Origin: Dryomyza anilis | Lineage: Eukaryota > Arthropoda > Insecta > Diptera > Dryomyzidae | Reading direction: 5' to 3' | DNA length: 64,000 nucleotides | Assembly (NCBI GenBank): GCA_951804985.1 | Contig: OX638132.1 | Location: 84,882,696-84,946,695, forward strand | Shown: positions 21,500 to 33,851 of the stretch, one piece after another | How the letters are laid out: each line of letters starts with the position of its first letter | How positions within the stretch are numbered: the first letter of the stretch is position 1 | Made by a program: the position numbers and the translations under genes | The notes under the pieces: model-generated | The model's input: the letters and a program-made list of their open reading frames with translations, nothing else | What the model was told of the DNA's origin: nothing | Database searches by the model: none

Positions 21500-22690
21500 A
21501 AAAAAAAGTTCTGTAACTTTAATTTCTGACGTTTACGAATTTCTTTGCGGTTTGATTTACAAAATAAGGGGGTAAATCTCAAATGTACTTCATCAACGAA
21601 AAAAAAATAGATGTGACGACATGGATTCCCGGGAATTAACTGCTTGAAAGTTGAATTGAATCCCTGGAATTTATTCGAATAAAATATCTATCTTCAGTTT
21701 TTAACCGCACCTTTCTTTAATCCTATAATTTTAAGTTTTTTTTGTCTGTCCACATTATAGCAATTGTCTTCCAAATAAAAAATAAGTCCACTTGAATCAA
21801 TTTAATTTCTTTTATTGTATTACATTTCACTTTCAAGCAGCAAAAATATGTTTCGGAATGATTTTTGGATCTATAAAGTAGTTGATTCGAGTGATTTAAA
21901 TAATATAATTACTTCAAATCGAATTCGAATCTACCCCGCCGCATTGGTTTCCCGGAATTCCATAACCGTTTAAAGTTGACTTTAAATTTTCTATGATTAA
22001 GCGCCAATATTTTCCATTTAAAATTGGTAAAACTCCAAATAAAAATGAGAATTTTCATATCAAATTTATAATATTTAAAAAGAAATCTAATTAAAATAAT
22101 TTAATATTTTTAAATTTCCAAAGAAAACTAGGTTTTCATTGGAAATTTCAAATGGAAAACTTAATTTAAAACTAACCCAGCCTAGTAAAAATTGTTCTAT
22201 TTCAATGATTTTTATGGAAATTATATTAAGGTATTAATCAGGAACCAAATCATTAGAACCACCACCGTTTAAAATCACTGTGATTGATAAAAAAATACGG
22301 GAAATGAACTGGTATAAGTTAGAAAAATGAGGTGGTTAGAAAAAATGGAATTTGTAAAAACCAAGACAAAGTAAAAATTTGTGTATTTTATTTTTGTAAA
22401 TTTCAACTTTACGTACATTTTAAAAAAGGGAGAAATCATGCGGTTTGAAGACTGATACATTATGGGAATGGTAATTTAATTTTCTAAAACATGAGTAAGA
22501 AATTGATACTCATTTATCAACAGATTATACTTTGTAACCCATTTTCATGCCTACGTTATGAAAGTAATATGCATTTCTTAACCACCCTGTATCTGAAACT
22601 GGGTGCATCAAAGAACGACCCACTCACTTATTGACATCGATGAACCAAACACCCTGTATAAAAATTGGTTCAAAAAACAAAACCATTAAC
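21500..22690. other. AT-rich non-coding, nothing recognised
   Basis: Contains two CCCGGAATT stretches (21630, 21950) that may be the ends of a decayed element, without convincing inverted repeats. Confidence 0.35.
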
Positions 22691-24100
22691 ACTTAATTCC
22701 AACTTTATCGAGTCCCAAAACACCTTCGCACTGCTGGCTGCATCACCAACTAGGTAACATTTAATCTAATCGCTGCCAATTACCTGCCTCAGTGCGCCCA
22801 TGTCCCGCCGTATCCTGCTGCTCAAGCATTGAACCACAGCTAATTATTTATTCATGCGGAATTTATTAATGACGAAAAATTTTGGCATTAAAATTTAATC
22901 AGACATAAAAAGTTGTCAACTCAAATTTAGCTACTCGCCGCAATCAACTTGTCCAAGGATTCTTTTTACTGACAGGACACACTCCGCAGCATGGGTGAAT
23001 GCCGAGGTCGGACCCAGGCGGGGCGGGAGGCGCCATAAGCTCAGAGCTTCAACGTTAACCCCTGGCAACACTGTGCGCGTTCGTTTTGATTGAATTATTC
23101 AGAAACTTTGTGCGCGTCCTTCGACACATCCTGGTTGCCTCAAGTGTCGCAGTGTTTGACACTTTGTTACACATACAACGCACGTCCTGGCGTCGTTTTA
23201 CCCACAACTTAAGGTCGTCGTCATCGTCGTCGTCGTGAATTTAAGGCGTGCGAAGCCGTTTGGCTGCAGCTAAAAACTACGCGGTGACAAATACAACAAA
23301 ATCCTGGTGACGCTGAGACGCGTCATTGGTTGTGAAACTTTTCATTTCTTTTATTTCAATAATTTTTGGTTTTTTAATTTTTTTTAAACTTCCTTTTGTC
23401 AGCGTACTTTTGCCGTTACCGCGTGCCTAGTGTGTGTGTGCCATGACTGCGCGGGTGTTGAACGCTGTCATGGCACTTGCTAGGACAACGTGTCCTTTGC
23501 TTTTTTTCTTTGCTTTTTTTTTGTTTATAGAACGATTTGGTCTTCTTTTTAATATAATAAATTGGTAGCAATTCCTTTGTGTCGTGCCGTTTCTACAGCT
23601 ACTTAGCGGCCTGCCTTGTTGCCCGCTTTTTATGCCTGCCGGCGCTGGGCAGGGGCGGCTGCTGCGTATTTTGCGGTTTTTAAATTATATCGAACAACCT
23701 GTCGCACGCATCTTGCAGCCTCCACCCTGCTTTTTTTATACTTTAGCAGCCCGTGGTGGTAAATAACATAAATTAAATGAAGTTGGTACCACCAAGTGCT
23801 CGTAATTTTTGACATTTTGTGCCTGTCTGTGACTTCATTAGGTGACAATATGACGTTGATGATGAAGTAAAAATTGTGATTTCATGTGGTGTGCTCCTGC
23901 GGCATGGCAATTGAATAAATTGAAAGTTCTTTTATGGTTGCTTCGCTGTGTCGGTGGCGGTGATGGCGGTGACGGTGGCAGGCAGCAACACATGCCAGGG
24001 TTTATTGGGTAATTGAGCTGCGTCAAAGTGCATGCGTTGTAGTCATCGACAACGTCGTCTTGCGGGTTATTGACATGTGACACAATTGAATTTTAGATTA
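22690..24100. other. GC-richer single-copy block without a recognisable gene
   Basis: Composition approaches that of exons. I find no open frame longer than about 80 codons and no family resemblance in any frame. Contains a GTCGTCGTCATCGTCGTCG stretch (23214-23236) and a GGTGGCGGTGATGGCGGTGA stretch (23953-). Best seen as conserved non-coding DNA (inference). Confidence 0.4.
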
Positions 24101-24419
24101 ACTTTAACTTGAAATCGGAGGTTATTTTTTTGATTAACAAATTATGATATAGACTGAATTTTTAATATTTTTAAAATTTTCAATATATAAAAATTTATGA
24201 ATAAGTTATTCATAAAATGTATAATTTAATATTGATATTAAAATGCTTAGTTTTATTAAATACAGTTTTATTTAAAGACGGTGTTATTTCAGAAATACTT
24301 AAAAAATATTTGAAACAAAATATTCAAAGTTTAAAATAAACATCTACTTACGTGATTTAATATAATTTTTTTTTCAGAGTACTAAAAAAAGACATGGAAA
24401 AATCATTTTGAGCTAACCA

Positions 24420-25830
24420 TATATGTTGTGCTGAGTTGTGCACAGTTTGTGCTATGAATATGTGCTAACTTCCTAATTACTTTTTGAACTTTGAATTTGA
24501 CTAAGATTAAAATTTATATATTTCTGTTTTTATTTCTATGCACTAGTCAATATCAAAAAATTTCAAAATTAATATACTAAGTTCCACTCAGTTTTAGATT
24601 TTAATTTTAAAATTTCTCAATGTTTAATAATTTTATTTTTCATTCAATAGCACATACCATACAGGTTGAGCACACATTTAAAAGAACAATAAAACTACTG
24701 TGTTAAAAAAATTGTAAATGATTTAACAAAAAAGTAGTTAAAACTTTTTCTTAGTAGCACAAACTGAGCACAAAACTAATAAAAAATAACAAATTACAGT
24801 TTAAGACTGTGTTTTTTCGTGAAGTTAACTTGTGAATCATTCAAAAATAAATAGTTTCAACTTTTTATTTAGTAGCACAAACTCAGTACAAACTTAAAAG
24901 AAATAAAAAATACAGTAAAATGACTGTATTAAATTTCACTGAAAATTGTGACTGATTTAAAATAGTTTGAACTTTTTAATAGTAGCACGAAATGAGCACA
25001 AACTTAATAAAAACTAATAATTACTGTAAAAAGTCAATATTAATTTTCACGAAATTTGTAAAATCATTAAAGAAAATATATAGTTTCAAAATGTTATTAG
25101 TATCACAATCAGCACAAAGTGAGCACAACTCAGCACAATCTATGTTGTGTCCGAACTGTGTACTTAATTCTACAACATCAAAAAATACGCTTTTTCATAA
25201 TTTTAAGAATTATTTATAAATATTCAATATTGTTTTAAAACATCAATAGCACAATTTGAGCACAATCTAAAAAAATAATTAAAATGCTAAAAATGTACAG
25301 TACTAACTATTATAAGAGATTGTGAATTATTTCCTTTAAACAGGTTTAACTTTTTATTAGTAGCACAAACTTAGCACAACTCAGCACAAACTTAAAAGAA
25401 ATGAAAAATAATGTGAAATGACTGGTTAACTTACTCTGAAAATAGTAACTGATTGACAAAGAAAGAAATAGTTTCAACATTTTGAATGTATGATTTAGCA
25501 AGAACCTAGCACGAAATGAGCACACTACTCAGTACAATATAAGTTTTTTGTAGTAATCTCAAAATAGTTGTACTAAATTTGATCACATCAAAAAGGAAGC
25601 TTTTTTAGAATTTTTGAAATGTTTTAAAAATATATTGAAATAATTGTTTTGTGTTTAAGTACCAATAGCACAAGTTGAGCACAACTCAGCACACATTTAA
25701 AAAAATAAAAATTACTGTGAAAAGGCTATTTCACTGAAAATTGTGACAAATTAAAAAATTTACACTTTTTATTATTAGCACAACCAGCACAAAGTCAGCA
25801 CAACTCAGCACAATAAAACGTTTGCGGTAA
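24420..25830. repeat. Degenerate tandem array with TAGCACAAA-TGAGCACAA units
   Basis: The phrase AGTAGCACAAACTGAGCACAA recurs near 24648, 24753, 24871, 24982, 25097, 25246, 25359, 25497, 25665 and 25776. Spacing is about 105-170 bp, with connecting sequence TTAATAAAAA-TTACAGT-AAATGACTGTATTAA and TTTCACTGAAAATTGTGACTGATT. Old and diverged. No coding. Confidence 0.8.
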
Positions 25831-26129
25831 TCTGAAAATATCTAAATTCCTGCACTGCTTTTTCATATTTTTTGGAATTATTAAAAAATATATATTTTTT
25901 TTATAAAAAAAAGTAGTGAAAAAACTTTTATAAGGTTTCAGTAACAGTGATTCAAGAAATTTCTGAAAATTTGAATTTATTTGAAATTAAAAAGCCAATT
26001 CGAAAGTAGGAAATATTTTTGACAGTTCCTTGGGCGATGAGAAACTTTTTTTTTAATATTTTAAATAGATCAAATAGATGAGAAACTTTTTTTTTCAAAT
26101 ATTTCAAATAGATCAAAAAAAAAATTGAT

Positions 26130-26800
26130 GGTAGAGTCGAGGCAGTTTAGAAATTTTTTCGACGTATTTTAAACATAAAAAGGCGGTATTTGTATCACCA
26201 GCTTTCTGTTTTATGCCCGTTTCCAAAATATGCCGTGAATCTGCCGTTAAAATTCCACAAAATTTTTCAACCTGCCTCCCAAAATATTACAATACTTCCC
26301 AAAATATTCCATTTATCTGTCGGTTTTCCAGAAATATGCCGGAAATATTCCTAAAAAAATGCCTGAAATTTTGTATCGGGTTCATAGTCAACATTTTTGG
26401 CAGAGTCGACGTAGTTTCGAAACATTTTTTTGACATATTTTAAACAATTGAAGCTATCAAAAGATATCTGTTATCTGTCCGTTCACAATATATGCCAGGA
26501 ATCTGCCTTTTAAATTCAATAAAACTTGATAATATACCATAAGCTTCAACACAAACTTCCATTTATCTGTGTGATTGCCAGAAATATTCCTGAAAAATGA
26601 CAGTAATGCTTGGGTTAGTAACAAAAGTTGCCTATTTTCTGTACGTATCCAAAATATGCCAAGATTCTGCATTACAGTTTTCATAAAATTGCACAACCTT
26701 CCAAAACTAATTATTTTGTATTCTTCCGGAATATTTCAGACATTTTTCCGACAGACACAGATAAATGAAAGTTTGTGGGAAGCGTATAAACGGTTATCAA
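26130..26800. repeat. Degenerate block of AATATGCC-GAATCTGCC repeats
   Basis: CCAAAATATGCCGTGAATCTG (26223), CACAATATATGCCAGGAATCTG (26484), CCAAAATATGCCAAGATTCTG (26649) and CAGAAATATGCCGGAAATATTCC (26330) alternate with TTTATCTGT and GAAACATTTTTTTGACATATTTTAAAC. Irregular spacing of 160-260 bp. Confidence 0.7.
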
Positions 26801-27079
26801 ATTTTGTGTTATTTTAATGACAAAAAATTGATAATCTGCTATATGTTTCACATAAACTGCCAGAAATATAAAAAAAAATATCCGAAAAAATACAGAAATT
26901 TAGTTTCGAGTAGATTTACTTTTCGAAAATATAAAAAAGTCTAATATCTTATTATGCATAATATGTAGTACATATGCCAAATGGTAATAAAAAAATCTAC
27001 CAAACGGCAACTGCCTACTATTAAAAAACGTGTCAACATTACAACGCCTTAAGTACTAATTTGACAGATTTTCACCAGC

Positions 27080-28160
27080 ACCCCGTACTACTTCAAACCA
27101 CACAATAAATAATACATAAGGTGGCCACAAAGTGCGCTCAAGCGTTGTCTTTTACACCGTAGCATCGCCTGTCCCGCTGCCGCCTACCGCCTGCCACATA
27201 AAGCCATCACTTTGCCGCAAAACATGCTGCCGTCACCGCACACAGGGCGTCACTTATTAAGCCAAAGTTAAGAGCCATCATAAAAGCATGTTGCGCGCCC
27301 TTGTTTCGAGCGATTAACGTGTTTCAATCATTGTCGGTTTTGTTTGTTTGTTTGTTTAGCAGCCTCCTCTCTACCGTCTACCTACCTCCAACTTCCACCA
27401 ACGTCTGCGTAAATTCTTCTGTTCCTTCGTTGTGCGTCTGACAAATGAGAAGTGTGAAACATGCTGCACAACTGAATTCTTTGTATCCTTTACTTATTCT
27501 GTACCCTTTGGCTGTTGTTGCGCAACTTTTTGATCCTTTTTATTGTGTTTATTTTCCACTTGTTTGCGTTCAGTCGTTCATTCATTCATTGTTTGCTACG
27601 CTTTTGGCTGCGGATTCAACAAGTAAAAATCGCATTCGTCCTGCAGCTGCATCCTTTGTTTGTATCGTCCTGCGTGTCCTCTGTGTGTGAGTGTGTTGCT
27701 GATTTTCCCACACAAATCCTTAAGGAGCTTGTCAAGAGCACTTGATGCGCAACAGCAGCATTTAAGGTTGCTGTGTGTGTGTTTTTTTTTTTGTGAATGT
27801 TGCTCCTACTTCTGCTCTTGCTCTTGTTACTCCTCTGGCTGTCATCCATTGACTACGTTCACTTGTTAACCGTCTTTATTCGCAGTGGTTCAAGTGGCGA
27901 CTGCAAGTCTTTGTGGCACCTCTCCTTGAGCACCGTAGCCCTCGGTATTATTGCGGTTCGAAAGATTAAACGAGTCTCAATTGAGAGCAATTTATATTGT
28001 CGTTGTTTTCTGCTTGCGTCCTGCTCTTTTCCTGATCTTATCCTGTTCTTCTCGTGTTGCGTTTGCCAAATACAAATTGAATGCGAATGAAGCCATTATA
28101 AAGCAATCAAACAAAATTTATGGTTGTAAAAAAGGATACATGCGAGAGCTTTAAATTAAA
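27080..28160. other. GC-richer single-copy block without a recognisable gene
   Basis: Pyrimidine-rich on the + strand in 27340-27850. Several overlapping frames of 60-97 codons exist on both strands, none with domain content. The TCTTGCTCTTGTTACTCCTC region is simply CT-rich. Confidence 0.4.
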
Positions 28161-28780
28161 TCTCACCATAATAACGATGAAAAAACACGTACTATTTCTA
28201 TTTAGATTTTGGTAAATTACAATTAAAATTTGAACACTTTTTGGCGACTTTCTAGAATAACAAAAAAACTTTGAAGATTATAAAATAGAAACTGTATTCG
28301 AAACGAGGAAATAACGATAAAGTTATCGAAACCGCCATTAGCTTATATTGCAATTTTTGTGTAATGATTACACCATATAAAATTTGTGACATTTTTTTTT
28401 AATTATTTGGGGCATATTTTTGGAGAACACAGAGAAAAATGGAAATGTTTGGAAAGAGTATAGGAATTTTTAATTTTAATTCTATTTCAAAAGTAGTTTA
28501 AATAGGCAGCATTTCATACAAACATTGTCTTTAGCTGTTTGAAATCTTTTAACGATCGAGCACAATTACTTAATTTCTAATATCGGTTCTACATTTTAAA
28601 ATATATCCTTCCAACATTATTTTTATTGTATCAAACATTCACTTAACAATTGGAAGAAGTTTAAATTGAGTTTAAAGATTTTAGAAAACTATTTTTGTAA
28701 TGTTCTGTAATTACGGAAAGTTCTTTCAAAACAATTCCATTCCGGATTATTAATTCCCAAACAATTCGTCTCACTTCAAT
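28161..28780. other. AT-rich spacer
   Basis: No feature seen. Confidence 0.35.
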
Positions 28781-29045
28781 TCACCGCGACGTAGATTTAG
28801 ACTTGTATTTTTTGCCGTACAATCCTTTTCCGGATAATATTTCCCTCAGATTATTCTTTCCCTCACAATACAATTTTTCCCGAGACAAATCATTTTTTTA
28901 CGGACAACTCTCTCACAATACAATTTTCGCGGAGATAATTCTAATTGAAAAATAATGCCGGGAGGTATTACCCAAGAATATTCATCGCCAAGACAATTTT
29001 TCCTGAAACAATTGCTCCTTGGACGATTCTTTCCCGAGACAATTG
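28781..29045. repeat. Short degenerate repeats of CAATTTTTCCCGAGA type
   Basis: Units of about 16-20 bp (ACAATTCTTTCCCGAGA, ACAATACAATTTTCGCGGAGA and variants) follow each other imperfectly. Comparable in style to the GGGAAGAATTCTAC repeats but on their own. Confidence 0.55.
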
Positions 29046-29152
29046 ACAATTATAGCTTTCGAAATTTCGAAGTTTTCTACAAAGGAAAAACATAATATTG
29101 TATTTAAGTAAAAAGGCTTAGAATAGCACCATCCCAAATTCGACAAACATTA

Positions 29153-29208
29153 AGTCCGCACAGACTTTTATTAAGTACGAACGAACTTAATATAAGTCTG
29201 TGCGGACT
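29153..29208. repeat. Long near-perfect hairpin, 24-bp stem, 8-nt loop
   Basis: Left arm 29153-29176 (AGTCCGCACAGACTT, then TTATTAAGT), loop ACGAACGA, right arm 29185-29208. One mismatch in 24 bp. A third partial arm (AAGCCTGTGCGGACA) follows at 29215-29229. Confidence 0.85.
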
Positions 29209-29262
29209 AAACTTAAGCCTGTGCGGACAGCATTCTCTTTCTTTTTCTCGTTTTATATAGTA

Positions 29263-29471
29263 CACCCAGAAAAAAATTCTCTCAAATCGCATTAAAATTG
29301 ATCAATAGGACAATTATTGATTTAATAGTATACAAAAAATATATTATTTTCATATAAACTCAATGGCAATATCATGGCATTTTCTAGTATTTAATGGTAT
29401 TTTCCGATTAAAATAATAATTTTTACTATTGACTATAAAACTATTATTTATATAGTATTTTTTTCTGGGTG
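29263..29471. mobile_element. Intact 209-bp MITE, CACCCAGAAAAA ends, TA duplication
   Basis: CACCCAGAAAAAAATTCT at the left is mirrored by TATTTTTTTCTGGGTG at the right. Both ends are flanked by TA (29261-29262, 29472-29473), the target of Tc1/mariner elements. The interior has TCAATAGGACAATTATTG, ATATAAACTCAATGGCAAT and ATTAAAATAATAATTT, shared with copies at 4334, 61762 and parts at 42036 and 45650. No protein. Confidence 0.9.
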
Positions 29472-29473
29472 TA

Positions 29474-30465
29474 GTGTTTTCAATAAATAAGCCTACTTTA
29501 AGATAATTTTGAGCCAAACCAACTTTTGGTAAAAGTTTTTGTATTATTTACAATTTTAATAAAAACATATGGCAAAAATCTTTTATTACACAACAGCGTT
29601 ATCAATAATTTTGATTAAACACTGTACAGTAAATTATTTGAAAAATTTAAGTTTAGAGTTTTTAGTTCGAATCTTTAACAGTTTTTGAGATACAATGGCA
29701 CAAATTTGTAATATGTGAATAATTGAATTTGGTAAAGTTTTTATGAATTTGTCAAATTATGAAAATCAAGCATTTTTATTTTTTAAAATTAAGAATATTA
29801 CGAAAAAACAATGGTGAAGCCATACAGGTGGCATATTCATTGAGAGGAGAATTAAAAAATAAAATTAAATCTTTTTGGAATTTTATTTTAAATTCCAAAA
29901 AAAAAACTATAAAGACAATTTATTTTTTATATTCAACACTATCTATTTGTACAGCCCTCCGTCCTGTATGAAAAGTATTCTGAGCAAATTAAGCGTTGTC
30001 CGTCTGCCTGTCGGAGGAATTTACGCATGATTACCGCAAAACTAGTAAAGCTAAATCCATGAAACTCCGTAGTTAGATTTACTATACATTTACGCTGTTT
30101 GGTATTGAAAATGGGCATGATCGGTAGATTGTAAATTGTGACCTGGCCACTTTTGTATGAAATTCTTTACATAAATTGTTTGACTTTTTTTTATAACAGC
30201 TGAATTCCTTATACTACTTTAACCCGAGTACGTCGAAAAAAAATCCAACTTAATAATAAGCGATTTGTATGGAAATTGAAAATTTTTTTTTAGAGTTTAA
30301 TTAAATTGTGATGAGCAACTAAACAGAGTTCTAAATTTGTTATTATATAATTCGTAATGTATGTCCGGGCAGTTTTAAAAATGAAGTTTGAGGATAACTA
30401 TTTTACATTTCCAGTTGTTAGCAAATATTTTCAATCATCGATAAAACATATAAAAATTCAATATA
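29474..30465. other. AT-rich DNA, possibly part of an interrupted repeat
   Basis: 29945-30240 (CAGCCCTCCGTCCTG, GTTGTCCGTCTGCCTGTCGG, ACCCGAGTACG) reads like the body of a dispersed repeat that may continue after the DD37E insertion at 31740-32060. I cannot define its ends. Confidence 0.35.
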
Positions 30466-31728
30466 AGGACTGCGTCGAATAAAATTGTCCGTTACATATC
30501 TTCCCATAATGTGCTATTGTAAGATTCAAATTAAAAAAATTTGATCATAGTAGCTCTGAATTAAATGGCAGAAAATAATTTGTGTCAGTAGTCAATACAA
30601 AATTTATTTAGCGCGAAAATGGCAAACGAAGTGGAAGTGCGACAAAATATAATTAAAATTTTTCAAAAACAACCTAGTTGGTCTTTATAAAAAATTGCCA
30701 AGGAGGTAGGGGCTAACCCTAAGACCATTTCTCGCGTTATCAACCGCTTTAAGGATGACCTGAGTATTGATCGGAAGAAAGGTTCGAAGAAGGTTGTGAA
30801 TATTTTAAAGAAAGATCCAAGCATATCCGGAAGGAAATTGGCGAGAAAGGCGGATTGCTCAGAATCTTTCGTGCGCAGGACTAAGAAAGAAGCTGGGCTG
30901 AAGACGTACAAGGTCCAAAAAGTTCCGGATAGAAATGCCGTCAAGAATGAAACCGCTAAACAACGAGCTAAAAAGTTGAACCAAGATTTTTTTAAAAAAT
31001 TCGTTTGCTGCATAATGGACGACGAAACTTATGTTTTAGCGGACTTTTATCAGCTACCTGGGCAGGAATTTTATACAGCCGATTCTCGAGGAAATGTCGC
31101 TGAAAAATTCAAATCAAAAAAAATGACAAAATTCCCAAAGAAATTCCTTGTTTGGCAGGCAATTTGCAGATGTGGAAAAAGGAGCAGCTCATTCGTGACA
31201 TCGGGTACAATTAATAGCGAAATATATGTGAAGGAATGCTTGCAAAAGAGATTGCTTCCATTTTTACACCAACATGAAGTGTCCAAATTTTTTTGGCTTG
31301 ACCTCGCTTCATGTCACTACAGCAAAACGGCCTTAGTGTGGATCCAACAAAATGCAGTGATTTTGGTGCCTAGAGAAGCCAATCCACCAAACTGTCCAGA
31401 ACTCAGGCCGATTAAGAGATACTGGGCTTTAGTAAAAAGGGAGATGAAGACAACAAAAAAAAAAGTGGCCAAAGACCTTCAAGACTTTAAAAGAAAGTGG
31501 TCTTCAGCAGCTGTGAAGGTGTCGGACACTAGCATTACAACATTAATGGAAGGGGTTCCGGAAAAATTAAAACTTTTTATTAAAAAATATTAATTTCTGG
31601 TTTTTTATATATTTTTTTAAATCTAAAAATAATTTGCAAAATAAAATATTTTAATCTATAAAAATTCGATTTCTAGATATCTAGATTTTTTCATTTTTGT
31701 AGCGGACAATTTTATTCGACGCAGTCCT
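30466..31728 (+). mobile_element. DD37E-type Tc1/mariner element, copy 2, full length
   Basis: 1263 bp flanked by TA (30464-30465 and 31729-31730). Terminal inverted repeats match perfectly over 26 bp, starting AGGACTGCGTCGAATAAAAT then TGTCCG. The element is complete in outline but its gene is dead. Confidence 0.93.
30619..31593 (+). pseudogene. Broken DD37E transposase, copy 2
   Basis: Start ATG at 30619, stop at 31591-31593, about 325 codons. It has the family layout: N-terminal HTH, a basic linker, catalytic domain with CIMDDETYV (31012-), FFWLDLASCHYS, and LRPIKRYW. Three lesions are visible. TAA stands at codon 24 (30688-30690), the stop shared with copy 1. The linker lacks about 30 nt present in copies 1 and 3. 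The catalytic Glu of RPIERYW is Lys (AAG, 31414-31416). The position 37 residues after the second Asp identifies the DD37E class. Downstream of the stop the frame is otherwise open for 265 codons. Confidence 0.9.
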
Positions 31729-33555
31729 TAATAACAAATATACACAAGGAAAGTATTTTTTTTAATATCGGCTGTCCTTATATGTATTATAAATAGTTAG
31801 TTTGTGACTTTTGCACAAAAATTATGAGAAAATGTGGTCACAAATACACTAAGGGACCATTTTGGTCCAAATTGACTTGTTACTTTTTCTAAATAAGGCA
31901 TTTTTAGCCGTTATATGTTTATTTCAAAATCAAATATATATCCCTTTACTGAAATAATTCACCGTCAAAAATTTTCAGAGCGATACCTTTAACCGTTTTG
32001 AAGATATATACAAACAAAATTCAATTTGGACCAATTTGGTCCAATAGACGTACCCGGGTTAATGTATATATATTCAAATATATAAAAATAATGTTTTTTA
32101 GTTGATTTTCTATTAAAACATTTGATTTTTTTGTTTTAAAAATGTGTTCGAATAAATGCTTACTTCACCTGTATGCTTTCTTCGTGGATAAAATTATGTT
32201 TTATTTTATTAAAAATTATATTTTGCTTCTAGTTTTCGTTGAACAGAAAATATGTACAGAATATTAAATTTTCTATATTGAATCGCTTTACCACTATAGT
32301 TCCAAACAACTACCATCTTTACACATTCTCCAGCACTTCATTAAAATCAAATCTCAAATCTGATTATGTGCGAAATGTGCGTAGAATTTAAATGCCGACA
32401 ACAAAGCAAGCACCACCAGGACATTGTACAAGGACGACAAACCGATTACCATTCATTAAACCACTCGACACTTGGACAATCTCTGTACTAGGCACGACTT
32501 AAATATTCATAGCAAACACGAGCGACACCATGATGTAAACCAGAAATAGAGACTAATAGACATTTCTATGTAAATGTCCATCGCCGCTGGTGACGACAAG
32601 AATTATCGCAACTAAGGGTGCAAAAAATTGCCCATTCAAGTTATTTAAATTTAACATTTTTGTCGTAATCTTCAAACTATATGGCTCAATTCAAATGCCG
32701 AAGCGCACGAAATCAGTGAAAAAAAGCATAAATAAAAAGAATTGCAATAAAAATGTGTGCTCCTCCTCGTCATTCGCGTTTATATATATTTCGCACTCTA
32801 TAATAACAATAAATCGTGCAATTTTGTTGTCAGTCATAAAATCAGGATGTGCCAACATTATAATTTTTATTGGTTGTTGCCACAAATAGCAGTTTTTCTT
32901 TTTTTCTTCATTGCTTCACATTTTTTTTTTTTTTTGTTATATAGCATATCCTTGGGCGCTCTGGCACTTGCTCTAAAGTAATTGAATTTTATGTAGCAAT
33001 TTCGACGTTTAAGTGTCAAATTTCGCGGCCTAAATTTTATATGAATCACACCGAATCACACAGAGTGCGATTGATAAGAACTCCATCCAAACTATTGCAT
33101 ACTATTATGGGGATTTAGAGTTGGTATGATATGGAAAAAATGTTTTTAATATGCAATAAAATCATATTATTTGGCGGCAATTGAGTGGCAAAAGGGTTTT
33201 ATGTGGCTGCAGTTTAAGAATTATATAGAAACCAGTTACTTTTTTGAATAATATTTATTATAAAGAGTGCGTAAATGCTATACATATAATAAAACTACTC
33301 TACAAAAGGGGAATTATAAATTTTATATATAATTTGAGGGTGCTGATTCTGTCTGTGTACTCCTTTTTATGTCTATTATGTATAACTTCCATGTATATTA
33401 TATTCGAATTTTAAGGTTTTTTTGAAGTTACTTCAAACAATAGAAAAATTAAAGTATTTTTTGAAATAATAGTCTAAAAAATTACTAAAATCTATGACTT
33501 CATAGATTAAAAGGTAAAAAACATTATCTAGAATATCTGAAAATTTTTAAAAACG
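31729..33555. other. Intergenic or intronic DNA, nothing recognised
   Basis: 31740-32060 may be the second half of a dispersed repeat split by DD37E copy 2. 32380-33080 is less AT-rich and single-copy in appearance but has no convincing frame. Confidence 0.35.
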
Positions 33556-33851
33556 AGTTGGGAAAATTAGGTCACATGGAGCAGACTTTTATAGTCGGTC
33601 GGGCCCGACTATGGAATACCCTACACTCTGGGTGGATATATTAGTAATATAATTCGGTAGGATCATTATTAATAATTTACGACAAAAATGTCCACTACAA
33701 AAATTCGGTAAACAATGGAAAAATTTAAATGGGGGAGGATCACGCTCATTTTTGTATCATATATTTTTAGACAAATTCTAGCAATATGTTTTTAATTTTA
33801 AAAATATATATGTAATACTTTTCGAGTTATTGGTTCCTAATTAGTAATATA

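Noticed and set aside
27445..28154. Cluster of hydrophobic frames of 60-97 codons
   Set aside because: Overlapping in all frames because the DNA is CT-rich; no signal peptide with a mature protein, no conservation known.
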